Assembly: GCA_964432205.1 (NCBI GenBank)
Contig: CAYSMK010000011.1
Location: forward strand, 1 to 64,000
DNA length: 64,000 nucleotides
Direction of reading: 5' to 3'
From: Geomobilibacter sp964432205
GTDB taxonomy: Bacteria; Desulfobacterota; Desulfuromonadia; Geobacterales; DSM-12255
The notes under the pieces were generated by a model. The model searched no databases. It was not told where the DNA came from and worked only from the letters and a program-made list of their open reading frames with translations. The position numbers were made by a program, and so were the translations under genes. Positions 7,162-17,814 of this stretch are shown piece by piece (within the stretch, counting starts at the first letter, position 1; each line of letters begins with the position of its first letter).

Positions 7162-7180
7162 GACGTTTGACTTGGCTTTC

Positions 7181-7205
7181 TGCCGCCCCCGGTCGAGGGG
7201 CGGCA
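7181..7205 (-). other. G+C-rich hairpin between hemL and atpZ
   Basis: A nine-base arm TGCCGCCCC faces GGGGGCGGCA across a short loop. It has no U-tract, so it may be an mRNA stability element, a weak terminator or attenuator in the atp leader. It lies 20 bases upstream of the atpZ start. Confidence 0.4.
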
Positions 7206-7265
7206 CGAAAACTCACGCTAGATAGCATAGCCGCTGTCGGCTGTCAACCGAAAACGGCTCGGTTC

Positions 7266-8549
<1,284 letters not shown>

Positions 8550-8577
8550 GGCTGCCTCCGGGAACAGTGTTTTATTA

Positions 8578-8583
8578 GTATAC
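8578..8583. promoter_or_regulatory. GTATAC half-site overlapping a possible hemL -10
   Basis: On the minus strand the sequence TATACT starts here, 5 of 6 to the sigma-70 -10 box, about 28 bases before the hemL start. The same hexamer GTATAC occurs twice in the nuo leader at 8736-8748, which suggests a regulator shared by both promoters. No good -35 is seen for hemL. Confidence 0.3.
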
Positions 8584-8696
8584 GGTAAAAACTGGCCGGA
8601 TGTTAGCACACTGACCTGGCAGTTTCAAGCGCGTAAAGGCTTTGAATATAAAGGAGTGTAGGGAGGAAAAGGGAAGATGAGAAAAAATTTTTCTGC

Positions 8697-8725
8697 TTGA
8701 CATGAGGGGGTAAATGACATAAAGT
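8697..8725 (+). promoter_or_regulatory. Sigma-70 promoter of the nuo operon
   Basis: A perfect -35 box TTGACA (8697-8702) and a -10-like TAAAGT (8720-8725) are spaced by 17 bases. It lies 88 bases upstream of nuoA and points toward it. Confidence 0.65.
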
Positions 8726-8735
8726 TCGCGCGATT

Positions 8736-8748
8736 GTATACAGTATAC
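8736..8748. promoter_or_regulatory. GTATAC-A-GTATAC palindrome, candidate operator
   Basis: Two GTATAC hexamers flank one A and together form a symmetric site. It starts about 10 bases after the -10 box, around or just past the expected transcription start of the nuo operon, a place where a bound repressor would block transcription. The symmetry and T-G-T-A-T-A-C-A core resemble sites of GntR-family regulators, but no regulator gene is nearby. Confidence 0.45.
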
Positions 8749-8812
8749 GTGCCCCTGTAGCGCCCATTGACGGGCGCAGGCGGGGGGGGCGTCTGAAATG
8801 GAGGAAAACACT

Positions 8813-9169
8813 ATGCTTGGAGCGTATCTGCCGATAGTCGTCCTGGTTGCCATTGCCGTGCTCTTCGGGCTCGGATCAATCATCCTGTCGACGGTCATCG
8901 GCCAGAAGAAGCCATCGGCGGTGAAGATGCAGCCGTATGAGTGCGGGATCGAGCCCGTTGGCAGTGCGCGGGAGAGGTTTTCGATCAAGTTCTACCTGAT
9001 CGCCATGCTCTTCATCCTGTTCGATATCGAAGCCGTGTTTCTCTATCCCTGGGCCATACTCTTCAAGCGCCTCGGCGTGTTCGGCCTGGTCGAGATGGGG
9101 GTCTTCATCGTCATCCTCTTTGTGGGTTATATCTATGTATGGAAAAAAGGAGCCTTGGAATGGGAGTAG
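8813..9169 (+). CDS. nuoA: NADH-quinone oxidoreductase subunit A
   Basis: The 118-residue subunit has three membrane helices and the conserved loop YECGIEPVGSARERFSIKFY followed by FDIEAVFLYPW. It is part of the membrane arm near the quinone site of complex I. The ATG at 8813 is chosen because GGAGGA lies just upstream; an upstream in-frame ATG at 8798 overlaps that site. It opens the 14-gene operon, and its end overlaps nuoB by ten bases. Confidence 0.97.
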   Translation: MLGAYLPIVVLVAIAVLFGLGSIILSTVIGQKKPSAVKMQPYECGIEPVGSARERFSIKFYLIAMLFILFDIEAVFLYPWAILFKRLGVFGLVEMGVFIVILFVGYIYVWKKGALEWE

Positions 9170-9672
9170 GACAGCCGCTGGGCGATAACATTATCACCAC
9201 GTCGCTGGATGGCCTCGTTAACTGGGCGAGGAAGTCCTCCATCTGGCCGATGACCTTTGGTCTTGCCTGCTGCGCCATCGAGATGATGGCAACCGGGGCA
9301 TCGCACAACGACCTCGACCGCTTCGGCATCATCTTCCGTGCGTCGCCGCGGCAGTCGGACTGCATCATCATTGCCGGTACCGTGACCAAGAAAATGCTGC
9401 CGGTCATCAAGACAGTGTACGAGCAGATGCCCGAGCCGAAATGGGTTGTCGCCATGGGTGCCTGCGCCTGCTCCGGCGGCATTTTCGATACCTATAGCGT
9501 GGTGCAGGGAATAGACGAGGCGCTGCCGGTTGACGTGTACATTCCCGGCTGCCCGCCGCGGCCCGAAGCCCTGCTCTACGGACTCATGAAGCTTCAGGAC
9601 AAGATCATGAAGGAGAAGAACTCCTTCGGTTCCACCCTCGGCTTCGGCGAGCGCTTTGAGCCGGCAGCATAG
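9160..9672 (+). CDS. nuoB: NADH-quinone oxidoreductase subunit B
   Basis: The 170-residue subunit binds cluster N2, the last iron-sulfur centre before quinone. The ligands are the adjacent C37 and C38 (FGLACCAIEMM), C102 (GACACSGG) and C131 (YIPGCPPRPEA). The start ATG lies inside the end of nuoA, with AAAAGGAG upstream. Longer frames into nuoA are not real. Confidence 0.97.
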   Translation: MGVGQPLGDNIITTSLDGLVNWARKSSIWPMTFGLACCAIEMMATGASHNDLDRFGIIFRASPRQSDCIIIAGTVTKKMLPVIKTVYEQMPEPKWVVAMGACACSGGIFDTYSVVQGIDEALPVDVYIPGCPPRPEALLYGLMKLQDKIMKEKNSFGSTLGFGERFEPAA

Positions 9673-9702
9673 ACTGCATTCAGAACGACCAGGGGAAAAG
9701 GA

Positions 9703-10200
9703 ATGTCAGAGATGGCAGAAAATAATCGTGCAGTTGTCAAGCTCAAGGAGCGGTTCGCGGCGTCCGTTCTGGATGTGAACGAGTTTCGCGGCCAGGTGAC
9801 CGTAACGGTCAAGAAAGAGGCGATCGTCGAGATATGCCAGTACCTGAAGACCGGTCTGGCCTACAATCTGCTCACCGACGTCACCGCGGTGGATTACCTG
9901 GGGAAGCAGGACCCCCGGTTTGTAGCGGTGTACAACCTCTACTCGATCCCCAACAAGGACCGGATACTCGTCAAGGCGCCGGTCTCCGAAGCGGACTGCA
10001 CCATCGATTCGGTCACGGGCCTTTGGAGCTCCGCTCTCTTTCTTGAGCGCGAGGTGTACGACCTCATGGGGATCAAGTTCGTCAACCATCCCGATCTGCG
10101 GCGGATCATGATGACCGACGATTGGGTGGGGCACCCGCTGCGCAAGGACTACCCGCTCCAGGGACCTGACCGCGAGCCATACAAGGGCCGGCTGTCGTAA
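9703..10200 (+). CDS. nuoC: NADH-quinone oxidoreductase subunit C
   Basis: The 165-residue hydrophilic subunit of the 30-kDa family ends in the signature EREVYDLMGIKFVNHPDL, then RRIMMTDDW and HPLRKDYPL. It packs against NuoD at the base of the peripheral arm. It is separate from nuoD here, unlike the fused NuoCD of Escherichia coli. The start has AGGGG/AAAGG upstream. Confidence 0.96.
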   Translation: MSEMAENNRAVVKLKERFAASVLDVNEFRGQVTVTVKKEAIVEICQYLKTGLAYNLLTDVTAVDYLGKQDPRFVAVYNLYSIPNKDRILVKAPVSEADCTIDSVTGLWSSALFLEREVYDLMGIKFVNHPDLRRIMMTDDWVGHPLRKDYPLQGPDREPYKGRLS

Positions 10201-10245
10201 CCGGAACATAAAGATACTACCTAACGTCTAACGTAGAGGCGATCA

Positions 10246-11415
10246 ATGGCAAAAGAGATCATGACAGTAAACATGGGGCCCCAGCACCCCAGTACCCACG
10301 GCGTGCTCCGGCTGGTTGTCGAGCTGGACGGCGAGATCATCGAGAAGATCACCCCCCACATTGGCTACCTGCATCGTGGCGTGGAAAAGCTTTCCGAGCA
10401 CCGGACCTACCACCAGACCATTCCGCTCACCGACCGTCTCGACTACCTGGCCCCCATGAGCAACAACCTGGGCTACGTGCTGGCGGTAGAGAAGCTGCTC
10501 GGCATCGAGGTGCCGGAGCGGGCACAGACGGTCCGGGTGATAATGGCCGAGCTGACCCGTCTCAAGTCGCACCTGGTCTGGATCGCCTGTCACGCGCTCG
10601 ATATCGGCGCCATGACGGTCTTCATCTACGCCTTCCGCGAGCGGGAAAAGGTCATGCAGCTGTACGAAAAGATCTCCGGCGCCCGGATGACCAGCAACTA
10701 CTTCCGCGTCGGCGGCCTTTCCTCGGACGTCTACGACGGGTTCGAAAAGGACGTGCAGGAGATCGTGGATACCTTCCCCGGTCACTTCGATACCTACGAG
10801 GGGCTCCTGACCAAGAACACCATCTGGCTCCAGCGGACCATCGGCAACGGCGTGATCTCCGCCGAGGACGCCATCGATTACGGCATTACCGGACCGGCGC
10901 TGCGCGGCTCGGGCGTCGACTGGGATCTCCGTCGCGACAATCCGTACAGCGGGTATGAGAAATACAAGTTCACGGTGCCGGTCGGCGAGAAGTGCGACAC
11001 CTACGACCGCTACAAGGTACGGCTCGTGGAGATGCGCGAAGCGGTAAAGATCGTCCAGCAGGCGCTCAATGACCTGAAACCGGGTCCGGTGCTGGCCGAT
11101 GCTCCTCAGGTCTGCTATCCGCCGAAGGAAAACGTCTACAACTCCATCGAAGGTCTGATTCACCACTTCAAGATCGCCAGCGAAGGGTTCCCGGTTCCCG
11201 AAGGGGAAGTGTACCAGTCGGTGGAGGCCCCGAAAGGGGAGCTCGGCTACTATATCGTCAGTGACGGGGGCAACAAGCCGTACCGGATGCGGATCAGGCC
11301 GCCATCATTCGTCAACCTGGGTGCAATCGAGAAGATGGCCAAGGGCGCGATGATCGCCGACCTCGTCGCCGTGATCGGAACCCTTGACATCGTGCTCGGT
11401 GAAATCGACCGCTAA
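10246..11415 (+). CDS. nuoD: NADH-quinone oxidoreductase subunit D
   Basis: The 389-residue 49-kDa subunit lines the quinone pocket with NuoB. Visible marks are NMGPQHPSTHGVLRLVVELD at the N-terminus, the H-R-G-V-E-K-L region, and the C-terminal YRMRIRPPSFVNL. The last residues DIVLGEIDR match the family end. The start is preceded by GAGG. A 45-base spacer separates it from nuoC. Confidence 0.97.
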   Translation: MAKEIMTVNMGPQHPSTHGVLRLVVELDGEIIEKITPHIGYLHRGVEKLSEHRTYHQTIPLTDRLDYLAPMSNNLGYVLAVEKLLGIEVPERAQTVRVIMAELTRLKSHLVWIACHALDIGAMTVFIYAFREREKVMQLYEKISGARMTSNYFRVGGLSSDVYDGFEKDVQEIVDTFPGHFDTYEGLLTKNTIWLQRTIGNGVISAEDAIDYGITGPALRGSGVDWDLRRDNPYSGYEKYKFTVPVGEKCDTYDRYKVRLVEMREAVKIVQQALNDLKPGPVLADAPQVCYPPKENVYNSIEGLIHHFKIASEGFPVPEGEVYQSVEAPKGELGYYIVSDGGNKPYRMRIRPPSFVNLGAIEKMAKGAMIADLVAVIGTLDIVLGEIDR

Positions 11416-11438
11416 ACCCTGCAGAGGAGACAGCGCCC

Positions 11439-11948
11439 ATGAGCCACGCTCAGACCGAAGAGTTGCCAGAAGACAAAGATATCGATCTTGGACCCGCCAA
11501 TGCGGTGATCGACAAGTACTTTCACCTGCCCGGGAACCTGATGCCGGTTCTCCAGGGGATCCAGGAGGAGTACGGATATGTGCCGAAGCCGACCATCGAC
11601 CTGGTCGCCGAGCGTCTGAACGTTTACCCGAGCCAGATCTTCGGGGTGCTCACCTTCTACGCCCAGTTCCACCTGAAGCCGCGGGGCAGGTTCATCATCC
11701 GCGTCTGCGTCGGCACCGCTTGTCACGTCCAGGGCGCTCCGCGTATCGTGGAGACCTTCTTCGACAAGCTGCATATCGGCCACGCCGAAACAACGGAGGA
11801 CCTGCGGTTCACCTTCGAGAAGGTTGCCTGTCTCGGCGCCTGCGGTATGGCTCCGCTGGCCATGGTCAACGACGACACCTTCGGCAAGATGACCGTGCAG
11901 AAGGTTGACGAGATCGTTGCCGACTACAGCCAGCGGCCGATGAAGTAA
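11439..11948 (+). CDS. nuoE: NADH-quinone oxidoreductase subunit E
   Basis: The 169-residue thioredoxin-like subunit carries [2Fe-2S] cluster N1a. Its four cysteines are in VCVGTACHVQGA and VACLGACGMAP. With NuoF it forms the NADH-oxidising tip. The N-terminal 25 residues are an acidic extension. Confidence 0.96.
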   Translation: MSHAQTEELPEDKDIDLGPANAVIDKYFHLPGNLMPVLQGIQEEYGYVPKPTIDLVAERLNVYPSQIFGVLTFYAQFHLKPRGRFIIRVCVGTACHVQGAPRIVETFFDKLHIGHAETTEDLRFTFEKVACLGACGMAPLAMVNDDTFGKMTVQKVDEIVADYSQRPMK

Positions 11949-11984
11949 GCAAGAGTTCAACAAAACACCAGAGGGCGAATCGCT

Positions 11985-13760
11985 ATGGGTGAAGCAGTAA
12001 AGATTCTTATCTGTCAGGGTACCGGTGGGGTATCCGCAGGCGCGAAGAAGGTCGAGGCCGAGTTTTTGCGGGTGATCCGGGAAAAAGGGGTCGACGCAGT
12101 TGTCGGCAAGCGCTGCGATATCATCAAGACCGGCTGCCGCGGACTCTGTGCCAATGACGTGCTCGTGGATATCATTACCCCCGAGCAGGGGCGGGTGACC
12201 TACGACTTCGTCCTTCCCGAAGAGGTCGAAAAGATCGTCGACGAGCATATCGTCAACAAGACGGTCATGGAGAAGCGGAAGGCCAAGCCCTATTACAACA
12301 CCTTCGTCGATCAGCAGATGCGGGTTGTCATGTCCGGCTGCGGCGAGATCGATCCCGAGAGTCTGGATGCCTATCTGGCCGTGGACGGCTTCAAGGCTAT
12401 CGAGAAGTGCGTCAAGGAGATGAAACCGGCCGAGGTGACCGAGGAGGTCAAGAAGTCCGGACTCCGTGGCCGCGGGGGCGGGGGGTTCCCCACCGGGATG
12501 AAGTGGTCCTTTTGCGCCGCCTCTCCCGGCGACAAGAAATACCTGATCTGCAACGCCGACGAAGGGGATCCGGGCGCCTTCATGGACCGTTCCATCCTGG
12601 AAGGCGACCCCTACTGCGTCATTGAGGGGATGATGATCGCGGCCTATGCCATCGGCTGCTATGCAGGGTACGTATATGTCCGTGCCGAGTATCCGCTGGC
12701 CATCGAACGTCTGCAGAGAGCCCTCGATACCTGCTACGAAAAGGGGTGGCTCGGCAAGAATATCCAGGGTTGGGGGATGGATTTCGACCTCAGGATCAAG
12801 AAGGGTGCCGGCGCCTTCGTCTGCGGCGAGGAGACCGCCCTCATGGCCTCCATCGAGGGGGAGCGGGGGATGCCGAGACCGCGTCCGCCGTTTCCGGCGG
12901 TCAAGGGGCTCTGGGCCAAGCCGACCAACATCAACAACGTGGAAACGTTCGCCAACGTCCGCCACATCATTCTCCGCGGTTCCGAGTGGTATGCCTCGCT
13001 CGGCACCGAAACCACCAAGGGGACGAAGATCTTCGCCGTTACCGGCAAGGTGAAGCACACCGGCCTCGTCGAAGTCCCGGCCGGCATGTCGGTCCGTCAG
13101 GTCATCTACGATGTCTGCGGCGGCATCCTCAATAACCGTAAATTCAAGGCCGTCCAGGCCGGCGGGCCGTCGGGCGGCTGCATCCCGGGCGAGATCCTGG
13201 ATACGCCGGTCGACTACGATTCGCTGATCAAGGCGGGCGCCATGATGGGCTCGGGCGGTCTGGTCGTCATGGACGAAACCACCTGCATGGTGGACGTGGC
13301 CCGCTTCTTCCTCAGCTTCACCAGGATGGAGTCGTGCGGCAAGTGCGTACCGTGCCGGATCGGCCTGAAGGCGATGCTGGACATCCTGGAGCGGATCACC
13401 GAAGGTCGCGGGGAGATGGCCGATATCGAGACCCTGCAGGAGATGGGGATGACGATCAAGAAGGCGTCACTCTGCGGTCTCGGCCAGACTGCGCCGAACC
13501 CGATCCTCTCCACCATCAAGTATTTCCGCCACGAGTACGAGGCGCACATCAACGACAAGCGCTGCCCGTCCAACTGCTGCAAGGAGCTGCTCCTGTGGCA
13601 GGTGGTGGAGGACAAGTGCGTCAAGTGCGGCGCCTGCCTGAAGGCGTGTCCGGTAGATGCCATTGTCTGGGAAAAGGGGCAGATCGCCTTCCTTGACAAG
13701 GAGAAGTGCACCAAGTGCAAATCCTGCTACGATGCCTGCCGTTTCATGGCCATCGAGTAG
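11985..13760 (+). CDS. nuoF: NADH-quinone oxidoreductase subunit F with extra ferredoxin domains
   Basis: At 591 residues this is about 150 longer than E. coli NuoF. Domains in order: an N-terminal thioredoxin-like [2Fe-2S] domain (C10, C51, C55, with C44 near), the FMN/NADH core (GLRGRGGGGFPTGMKW, CNADEGDPGAFMDR, VCGEETALMASIEGERG), the N3 [4Fe-4S] motif ESCGKCVPCRIG with its distal cysteine in SLCGLGQ, and a C-terminal pair of [4Fe-4S] ferredoxin motifs (CVKCGACLKACP and CTKCKSCYDACR). This layout is that of HydB/HoxF-like electron-input subunits, so acceptors or donors besides NADH are possible. Confidence 0.95.
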   Translation: MGEAVKILICQGTGGVSAGAKKVEAEFLRVIREKGVDAVVGKRCDIIKTGCRGLCANDVLVDIITPEQGRVTYDFVLPEEVEKIVDEHIVNKTVMEKRKAKPYYNTFVDQQMRVVMSGCGEIDPESLDAYLAVDGFKAIEKCVKEMKPAEVTEEVKKSGLRGRGGGGFPTGMKWSFCAASPGDKKYLICNADEGDPGAFMDRSILEGDPYCVIEGMMIAAYAIGCYAGYVYVRAEYPLAIERLQRALDTCYEKGWLGKNIQGWGMDFDLRIKKGAGAFVCGEETALMASIEGERGMPRPRPPFPAVKGLWAKPTNINNVETFANVRHIILRGSEWYASLGTETTKGTKIFAVTGKVKHTGLVEVPAGMSVRQVIYDVCGGILNNRKFKAVQAGGPSGGCIPGEILDTPVDYDSLIKAGAMMGSGGLVVMDETTCMVDVARFFLSFTRMESCGKCVPCRIGLKAMLDILERITEGRGEMADIETLQEMGMTIKKASLCGLGQTAPNPILSTIKYFRHEYEAHINDKRCPSNCCKELLLWQVVEDKCVKCGACLKACPVDAIVWEKGQIAFLDKEKCTKCKSCYDACRFMAIE

Positions 13761-13790
13761 CGTTCAAGATCCGAGGGAACAGAGGTCGCG

Positions 13791-16277
13791 ATGGTAAATC
13801 TGACAGTAGACGACAAGCAGGTAACGGTCCCGCGGGACTTCACCATCTTTGACGCCGCCAAATCGGTGGGCATCAGGATTCCGATCCTCTGCCACGACAA
13901 GAAGCTGCACCCGTTCGGCGGCTGCCGGATGTGTCTGGTGGAAGTGGAGCAGATGAAGGGCCGCTTGATTCCGGCCTGCACCACGCCGGTCAGCGAAGGG
14001 ATGATTGTTCGCACCACTACGGACGAGATCGTCAAGGCACGCAAACTGGTGCTGGAGCTCCTGCTCCTCAAACACCCGATCGATTGCCCGGTCTGCGATG
14101 CCGCCGGCGACTGCGATCTGCAGAATCTGACCTATGAGTACAAGGTCAATGCCAACCACTTTGTCGACGAGAAGTTCGCCTGGCCGATCGACTATGAAAA
14201 CCCGCTTCTGGAGCGCGATCAGAACCGTTGCATCCACTGCGGGAAGTGTTCGCGGATCTGCGACGAGATCGTCTCCTTCGGTGCCTACTCCTTCATCAAC
14301 CGTGGCATCGAGGCCAAGATCGGCACCCCCTTCGATGGCAAGCTGGACTGCGAATACTGTGGCTCCTGCGTCTCGGTCTGCCCGGTAGGTGCCCTCCTTG
14401 CCCGTCCGTTCAAGTTCAAGGCCCGCTGGTGGGCGCTGGAAAAGGTCAAGAGCGTCTGTTCCTACTGCGGCACCGGCTGCCAGTTGACCCTGGGGGTCAA
14501 GGACAACAAGGTCCTCACCACCATCTACGACGAAGACCAGGGGTTCCACAACGGCCAGCTCTGTACCCGTGGCCGGTTCGCCTACCAGTTCGTCAACAGC
14601 GACCAGCGGCTCACGACCCCGCTCATCCGCAAGGGGAATTCGCTGGTTGCAGCCAGTTGGGAAGAGGCCCTCGGCGTCATTGCCGAGCGTCTGCAGGCTG
14701 CACGGCAGAACCCCGCCGCTGCCGCGGCACTGGTCTCCCCGCGACTGACCAATGAGGAACTGTTCCTTGCCAAGAAACTCTTTGGCGGGGTGCTGGGGAT
14801 CGAAGCGATCGATCACTCCGCCGGGTATGCCCATGCCGCCCTTACGGAAGGGCTCAAGGCAAGCCTTGGCCAGACCGCATCACCGTCCGTCATTGCCGAT
14901 ATCCAGAAGACCAACCTGCTCCTGGTGATCAAGACCGATGCCTATGAAACCCATCCGGTCATCGGCTTCGAGATCAACCTGGGGGTCAAGCGCAAGGACG
15001 TGGATCTGCGTATCCTCTCCGACAAGAAGGGGAAGCTGGCCAAGCTGCCCAAGGCACAGACCTATATCCACAAGCCGGGCACCGAGCTCCTGCTGGTCAA
15101 TGCCCTGGCCAAGGCGATCATCGACGCCGGGCTGGTTGATGCCACTGCCCAGTCGATCCCGGGGTTCGAAGCGCTTGCGGCCTCCCTGGCCGAGTACGCA
15201 CCGGAAACGGTTGCCGCAGCCTGCGGTGTTACCGCCGACGAGATCAAGTCACTGGCGGCCGATTACGCCAAGGTCGAAAAGGCCCTCATTCTGCTCCCCA
15301 TCGGCCTCGCCTACGTCGGGCACGGCAAGGAGCTGGCGCAGGCAGTGGCCAATCTGGCGATCCTGACCGGCAAGATCGGCAAGGAAGGGTCCGGTCTGCT
15401 GGTCATGGCCGAGAAGAACAACAGCCAGGGTGCCGTCGACCTCGGCCTCTACCCGGCCGATCCTGCCAAGGGTGCCGCTGCGATCCTGAACGGTTGCGTG
15501 AGCGGCAGCGTTAAGACGCTGTACATCGCCGGCGAAAACCCGGTGGTTGCCTACCCTGATCGCACACATGTCGAGTCCGCCCTGGACAAGGTCGAGTTCC
15601 TGGTGGTCCAGGATCTGTTCCTGACCGAGACCGCCCAGAAGGCCCACGTGGTGCTGCCGGCCTGCTCTTTTGCGGAAAAGGACGGTACCTTCACCAGCGT
15701 CGGCCGGGCCGTACAGCGGGTAAACAGAGCCATCAAGCCGCTGGCCGAAGCGCGGAGCGACTTTGACATCTTCAGCGCCCTGTTCCGGAAGCTGGGTGCG
15801 GAGCTGCCCTTCTCGACCCCGGCAGAGGCGTTTGCCGCCATCGCCGCCGAAGTTCCTGCCTATGCCGGGCTGACCCTGGCCGGACTGGGAGATGCCGGTG
15901 TGGTGTATGACGTGAAGTGCTCACCGAAGTTTGTCGCCGTCAAAGGCGCACAGCCCTCAGCAGAGAGCGGCAAGTTCGCCCTGGTCGGCGGCAGTGCCCT
16001 CTACCACAACGGCACCATGTCCCGCTTCGGCGAGGGGCCTATGCACGTATGCGCCGATCCCTACGTGGAACTGGGGCGTGAGGACGCCAAGTCCCTGGCC
16101 ATCGTCGATGGTGATCTGGTTACCGTCAAGGCCGCGAGCGGAGAGCTCAGGCTCAAGGCCAAAGTCGGGCTCCGGTTGCCCCAGGGTGTTGTATTCGCTC
16201 CGTATCACTTCGGCGAACAGTCTCTCAATACCATCGCCACCGGGTCGGACGTGACCTGGGTGAGCATCAGCAAGTAA
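13791..16277 (+). CDS. nuoG: NADH-quinone oxidoreductase subunit G
   Basis: The 828-residue iron-sulfur subunit has an N-terminal [2Fe-2S] domain (GGCRMCLVEVE), the C-x-x-C cluster region HPIDCPVCDAAGDCDLQN, two [4Fe-4S] motifs (CIHCGKCSRICDE and CEYCGSCVSVCP), and the molybdopterin-oxidoreductase-like domain starting at CSYCGTGCQL, where cluster N7 or its relic binds. The rest of the domain is structural; no molybdenum cofactor is expected. It passes electrons from NuoE/F toward NuoI and NuoB. Confidence 0.96.
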   Translation: MVNLTVDDKQVTVPRDFTIFDAAKSVGIRIPILCHDKKLHPFGGCRMCLVEVEQMKGRLIPACTTPVSEGMIVRTTTDEIVKARKLVLELLLLKHPIDCPVCDAAGDCDLQNLTYEYKVNANHFVDEKFAWPIDYENPLLERDQNRCIHCGKCSRICDEIVSFGAYSFINRGIEAKIGTPFDGKLDCEYCGSCVSVCPVGALLARPFKFKARWWALEKVKSVCSYCGTGCQLTLGVKDNKVLTTIYDEDQGFHNGQLCTRGRFAYQFVNSDQRLTTPLIRKGNSLVAASWEEALGVIAERLQAARQNPAAAAALVSPRLTNEELFLAKKLFGGVLGIEAIDHSAGYAHAALTEGLKASLGQTASPSVIADIQKTNLLLVIKTDAYETHPVIGFEINLGVKRKDVDLRILSDKKGKLAKLPKAQTYIHKPGTELLLVNALAKAIIDAGLVDATAQSIPGFEALAASLAEYAPETVAAACGVTADEIKSLAADYAKVEKALILLPIGLAYVGHGKELAQAVANLAILTGKIGKEGSGLLVMAEKNNSQGAVDLGLYPADPAKGAAAILNGCVSGSVKTLYIAGENPVVAYPDRTHVESALDKVEFLVVQDLFLTETAQKAHVVLPACSFAEKDGTFTSVGRAVQRVNRAIKPLAEARSDFDIFSALFRKLGAELPFSTPAEAFAAIAAEVPAYAGLTLAGLGDAGVVYDVKCSPKFVAVKGAQPSAESGKFALVGGSALYHNGTMSRFGEGPMHVCADPYVELGREDAKSLAIVDGDLVTVKAASGELRLKAKVGLRLPQGVVFAPYHFGEQSLNTIATGSDVTWVSISK

Positions 16278-16316
16278 CGACTACGCCAAATCTTCATTAA
16301 AGGGGAAGAGGATAGA

Positions 16317-17363
16317 ATGGAAATTTTAGGACTGCCGCTTATCTATTACGGAGCCATGTTTGTGAAGGTGATCGTGGCCTTTGTCTTTGTCCTTCTGACG
16401 GTGGCCTACGCGACGTACGCCGAGCGGAAGATCATCGGTCACATGCAGGTGCGCCTCGGTCCCATGCGGACCGGCTGGCACGGTCTCCTGCAGCCGATCG
16501 CCGACGGTTTGAAACTCTTCTTCAAGGAAGAGATCATTCCCAGTCAGGCCAGCAAGTTTGCCTTTATCATCGCGCCGCTCGCTGCCCTGATCACCGCTTT
16601 CATCTCCTTCGCCGTCATCCCCTTCGGCGATACGATCGAGGTGTTCGGCTACAAGGTGCCGCTGCAGATCGCCGCCGTTGCCGACAGTACCGGCAAGGTC
16701 TTCGACATCAACGTCGGGGTCCTCTACATCCTGGGCATGGCTTCACTCGGCGTCTACGGCATCGTCCTCGCAGGCTGGTCGTCCAACAGCAAGTACTCGC
16801 TCCTCGGCGGCCTTCGAGCCTCGGCCCAGATGATCTCGTACGAACTTGCCGCCGGTCTGGCCATCGTCTGCATCTTCATGCTGTCCGAATCGCTCTCCCT
16901 GCAGAAGATCGTCGCCGATCAGGCAGGTCTCTTCGGCTGGTACATATTCCGTAACCCCTTCACCTTTGTGGCAGGCATCATCTTCTTCATCTGCTCCCTG
17001 GCCGAGATCAACCGGACCCCCTTCGACCTGCCGGAAGCGGAAACCGAACTGGTCTCCGGTTTCTGCACCGAGTATTCGAGCATGAAGTACGCCATGTTCT
17101 TCATGGCAGAGTACGCCAACATGATCACCGTCTGCGCCGTCACTACCACCCTCTTTCTGGGCGGATGGCACGGACCGCTGCCGCCGGTGCTCAACTTCAT
17201 CGCCAAACTCTACTTTCTGATCTTCGTCTGTATGTGGGTTCGGGCCACCTATCCCCGGTACCGCTACGACCAGCTCATGCGGCTCGGATGGAAGGTGTTT
17301 CTGCCGATCACGCTGTTCCTGATTGTCGGCAACTCCATCTGGATCACCCTGTTCCAGCACTGA
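16317..17363 (+). CDS. nuoH: NADH-quinone oxidoreductase subunit H
   Basis: The 348-residue membrane subunit has eight or nine helices. Family marks are YAERKIIGHMQVRLGPMRTG and the acidic loop EINRTPFDLPEAETELVSGF, which lies at the quinone entrance. It links the quinone chamber to the proton channels. The start has AGGGGAAGAGG upstream. Confidence 0.97.
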   Translation: MEILGLPLIYYGAMFVKVIVAFVFVLLTVAYATYAERKIIGHMQVRLGPMRTGWHGLLQPIADGLKLFFKEEIIPSQASKFAFIIAPLAALITAFISFAVIPFGDTIEVFGYKVPLQIAAVADSTGKVFDINVGVLYILGMASLGVYGIVLAGWSSNSKYSLLGGLRASAQMISYELAAGLAIVCIFMLSESLSLQKIVADQAGLFGWYIFRNPFTFVAGIIFFICSLAEINRTPFDLPEAETELVSGFCTEYSSMKYAMFFMAEYANMITVCAVTTTLFLGGWHGPLPPVLNFIAKLYFLIFVCMWVRATYPRYRYDQLMRLGWKVFLPITLFLIVGNSIWITLFQH

Positions 17364-17405
17364 CCAGTACCTGCTGAAGACGAAAATATCTGAGAGGATA
17401 CGCCC

Positions 17406-17804
17406 ATGATTACGCCATTGCTGCAAGGCCTGAAAATAACCCTGGCGCACATGTTCAAGAAGCCGATCACCCTGCAGTACCCGGATGAACGGCCCGTGGT
17501 GAGAGCTAGTTTCCGCGGTCTCCACGCCCTGAAGGTCTCCCATGACCGGGCCAAGTGCGTTGCCTGCTATCTCTGCCCGACCGTCTGCCCGGCCAAGTGC
17601 ATCACGGTCGAGGCTGGCGAGGACGCCAAGCACGACAAGTATGCGGCCAAGTACGAGATCGATCTGCTGCGCTGCATTTTCTGCGGCTACTGCGTCGAGG
17701 CCTGCCCGGTCGACGCCCTGAAGATGACCGAAGACTTCGAGCTTGCCAATTACAAGCGGGCAGACTTCGTCTTCACGAAAGAGCGACTCTTAGAAAAGAA
17801 ATAA
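17406..17804 (+). CDS. nuoI: NADH-quinone oxidoreductase subunit I
   Basis: The 132-residue ferredoxin-like subunit carries clusters N6a and N6b: CVACYLCPTVCP and CIFCGYCVEACP. It connects NuoG to NuoB. The N-terminal amphipathic helix (LLQGLKITLAHMFKKPITLQ) anchors it to the membrane arm. It is followed after ten bases by nuoJ. Confidence 0.97.
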   Translation: MITPLLQGLKITLAHMFKKPITLQYPDERPVVRASFRGLHALKVSHDRAKCVACYLCPTVCPAKCITVEAGEDAKHDKYAAKYEIDLLRCIFCGYCVEACPVDALKMTEDFELANYKRADFVFTKERLLEKK

Positions 17805-17814
17805 AGGAGCAGCA

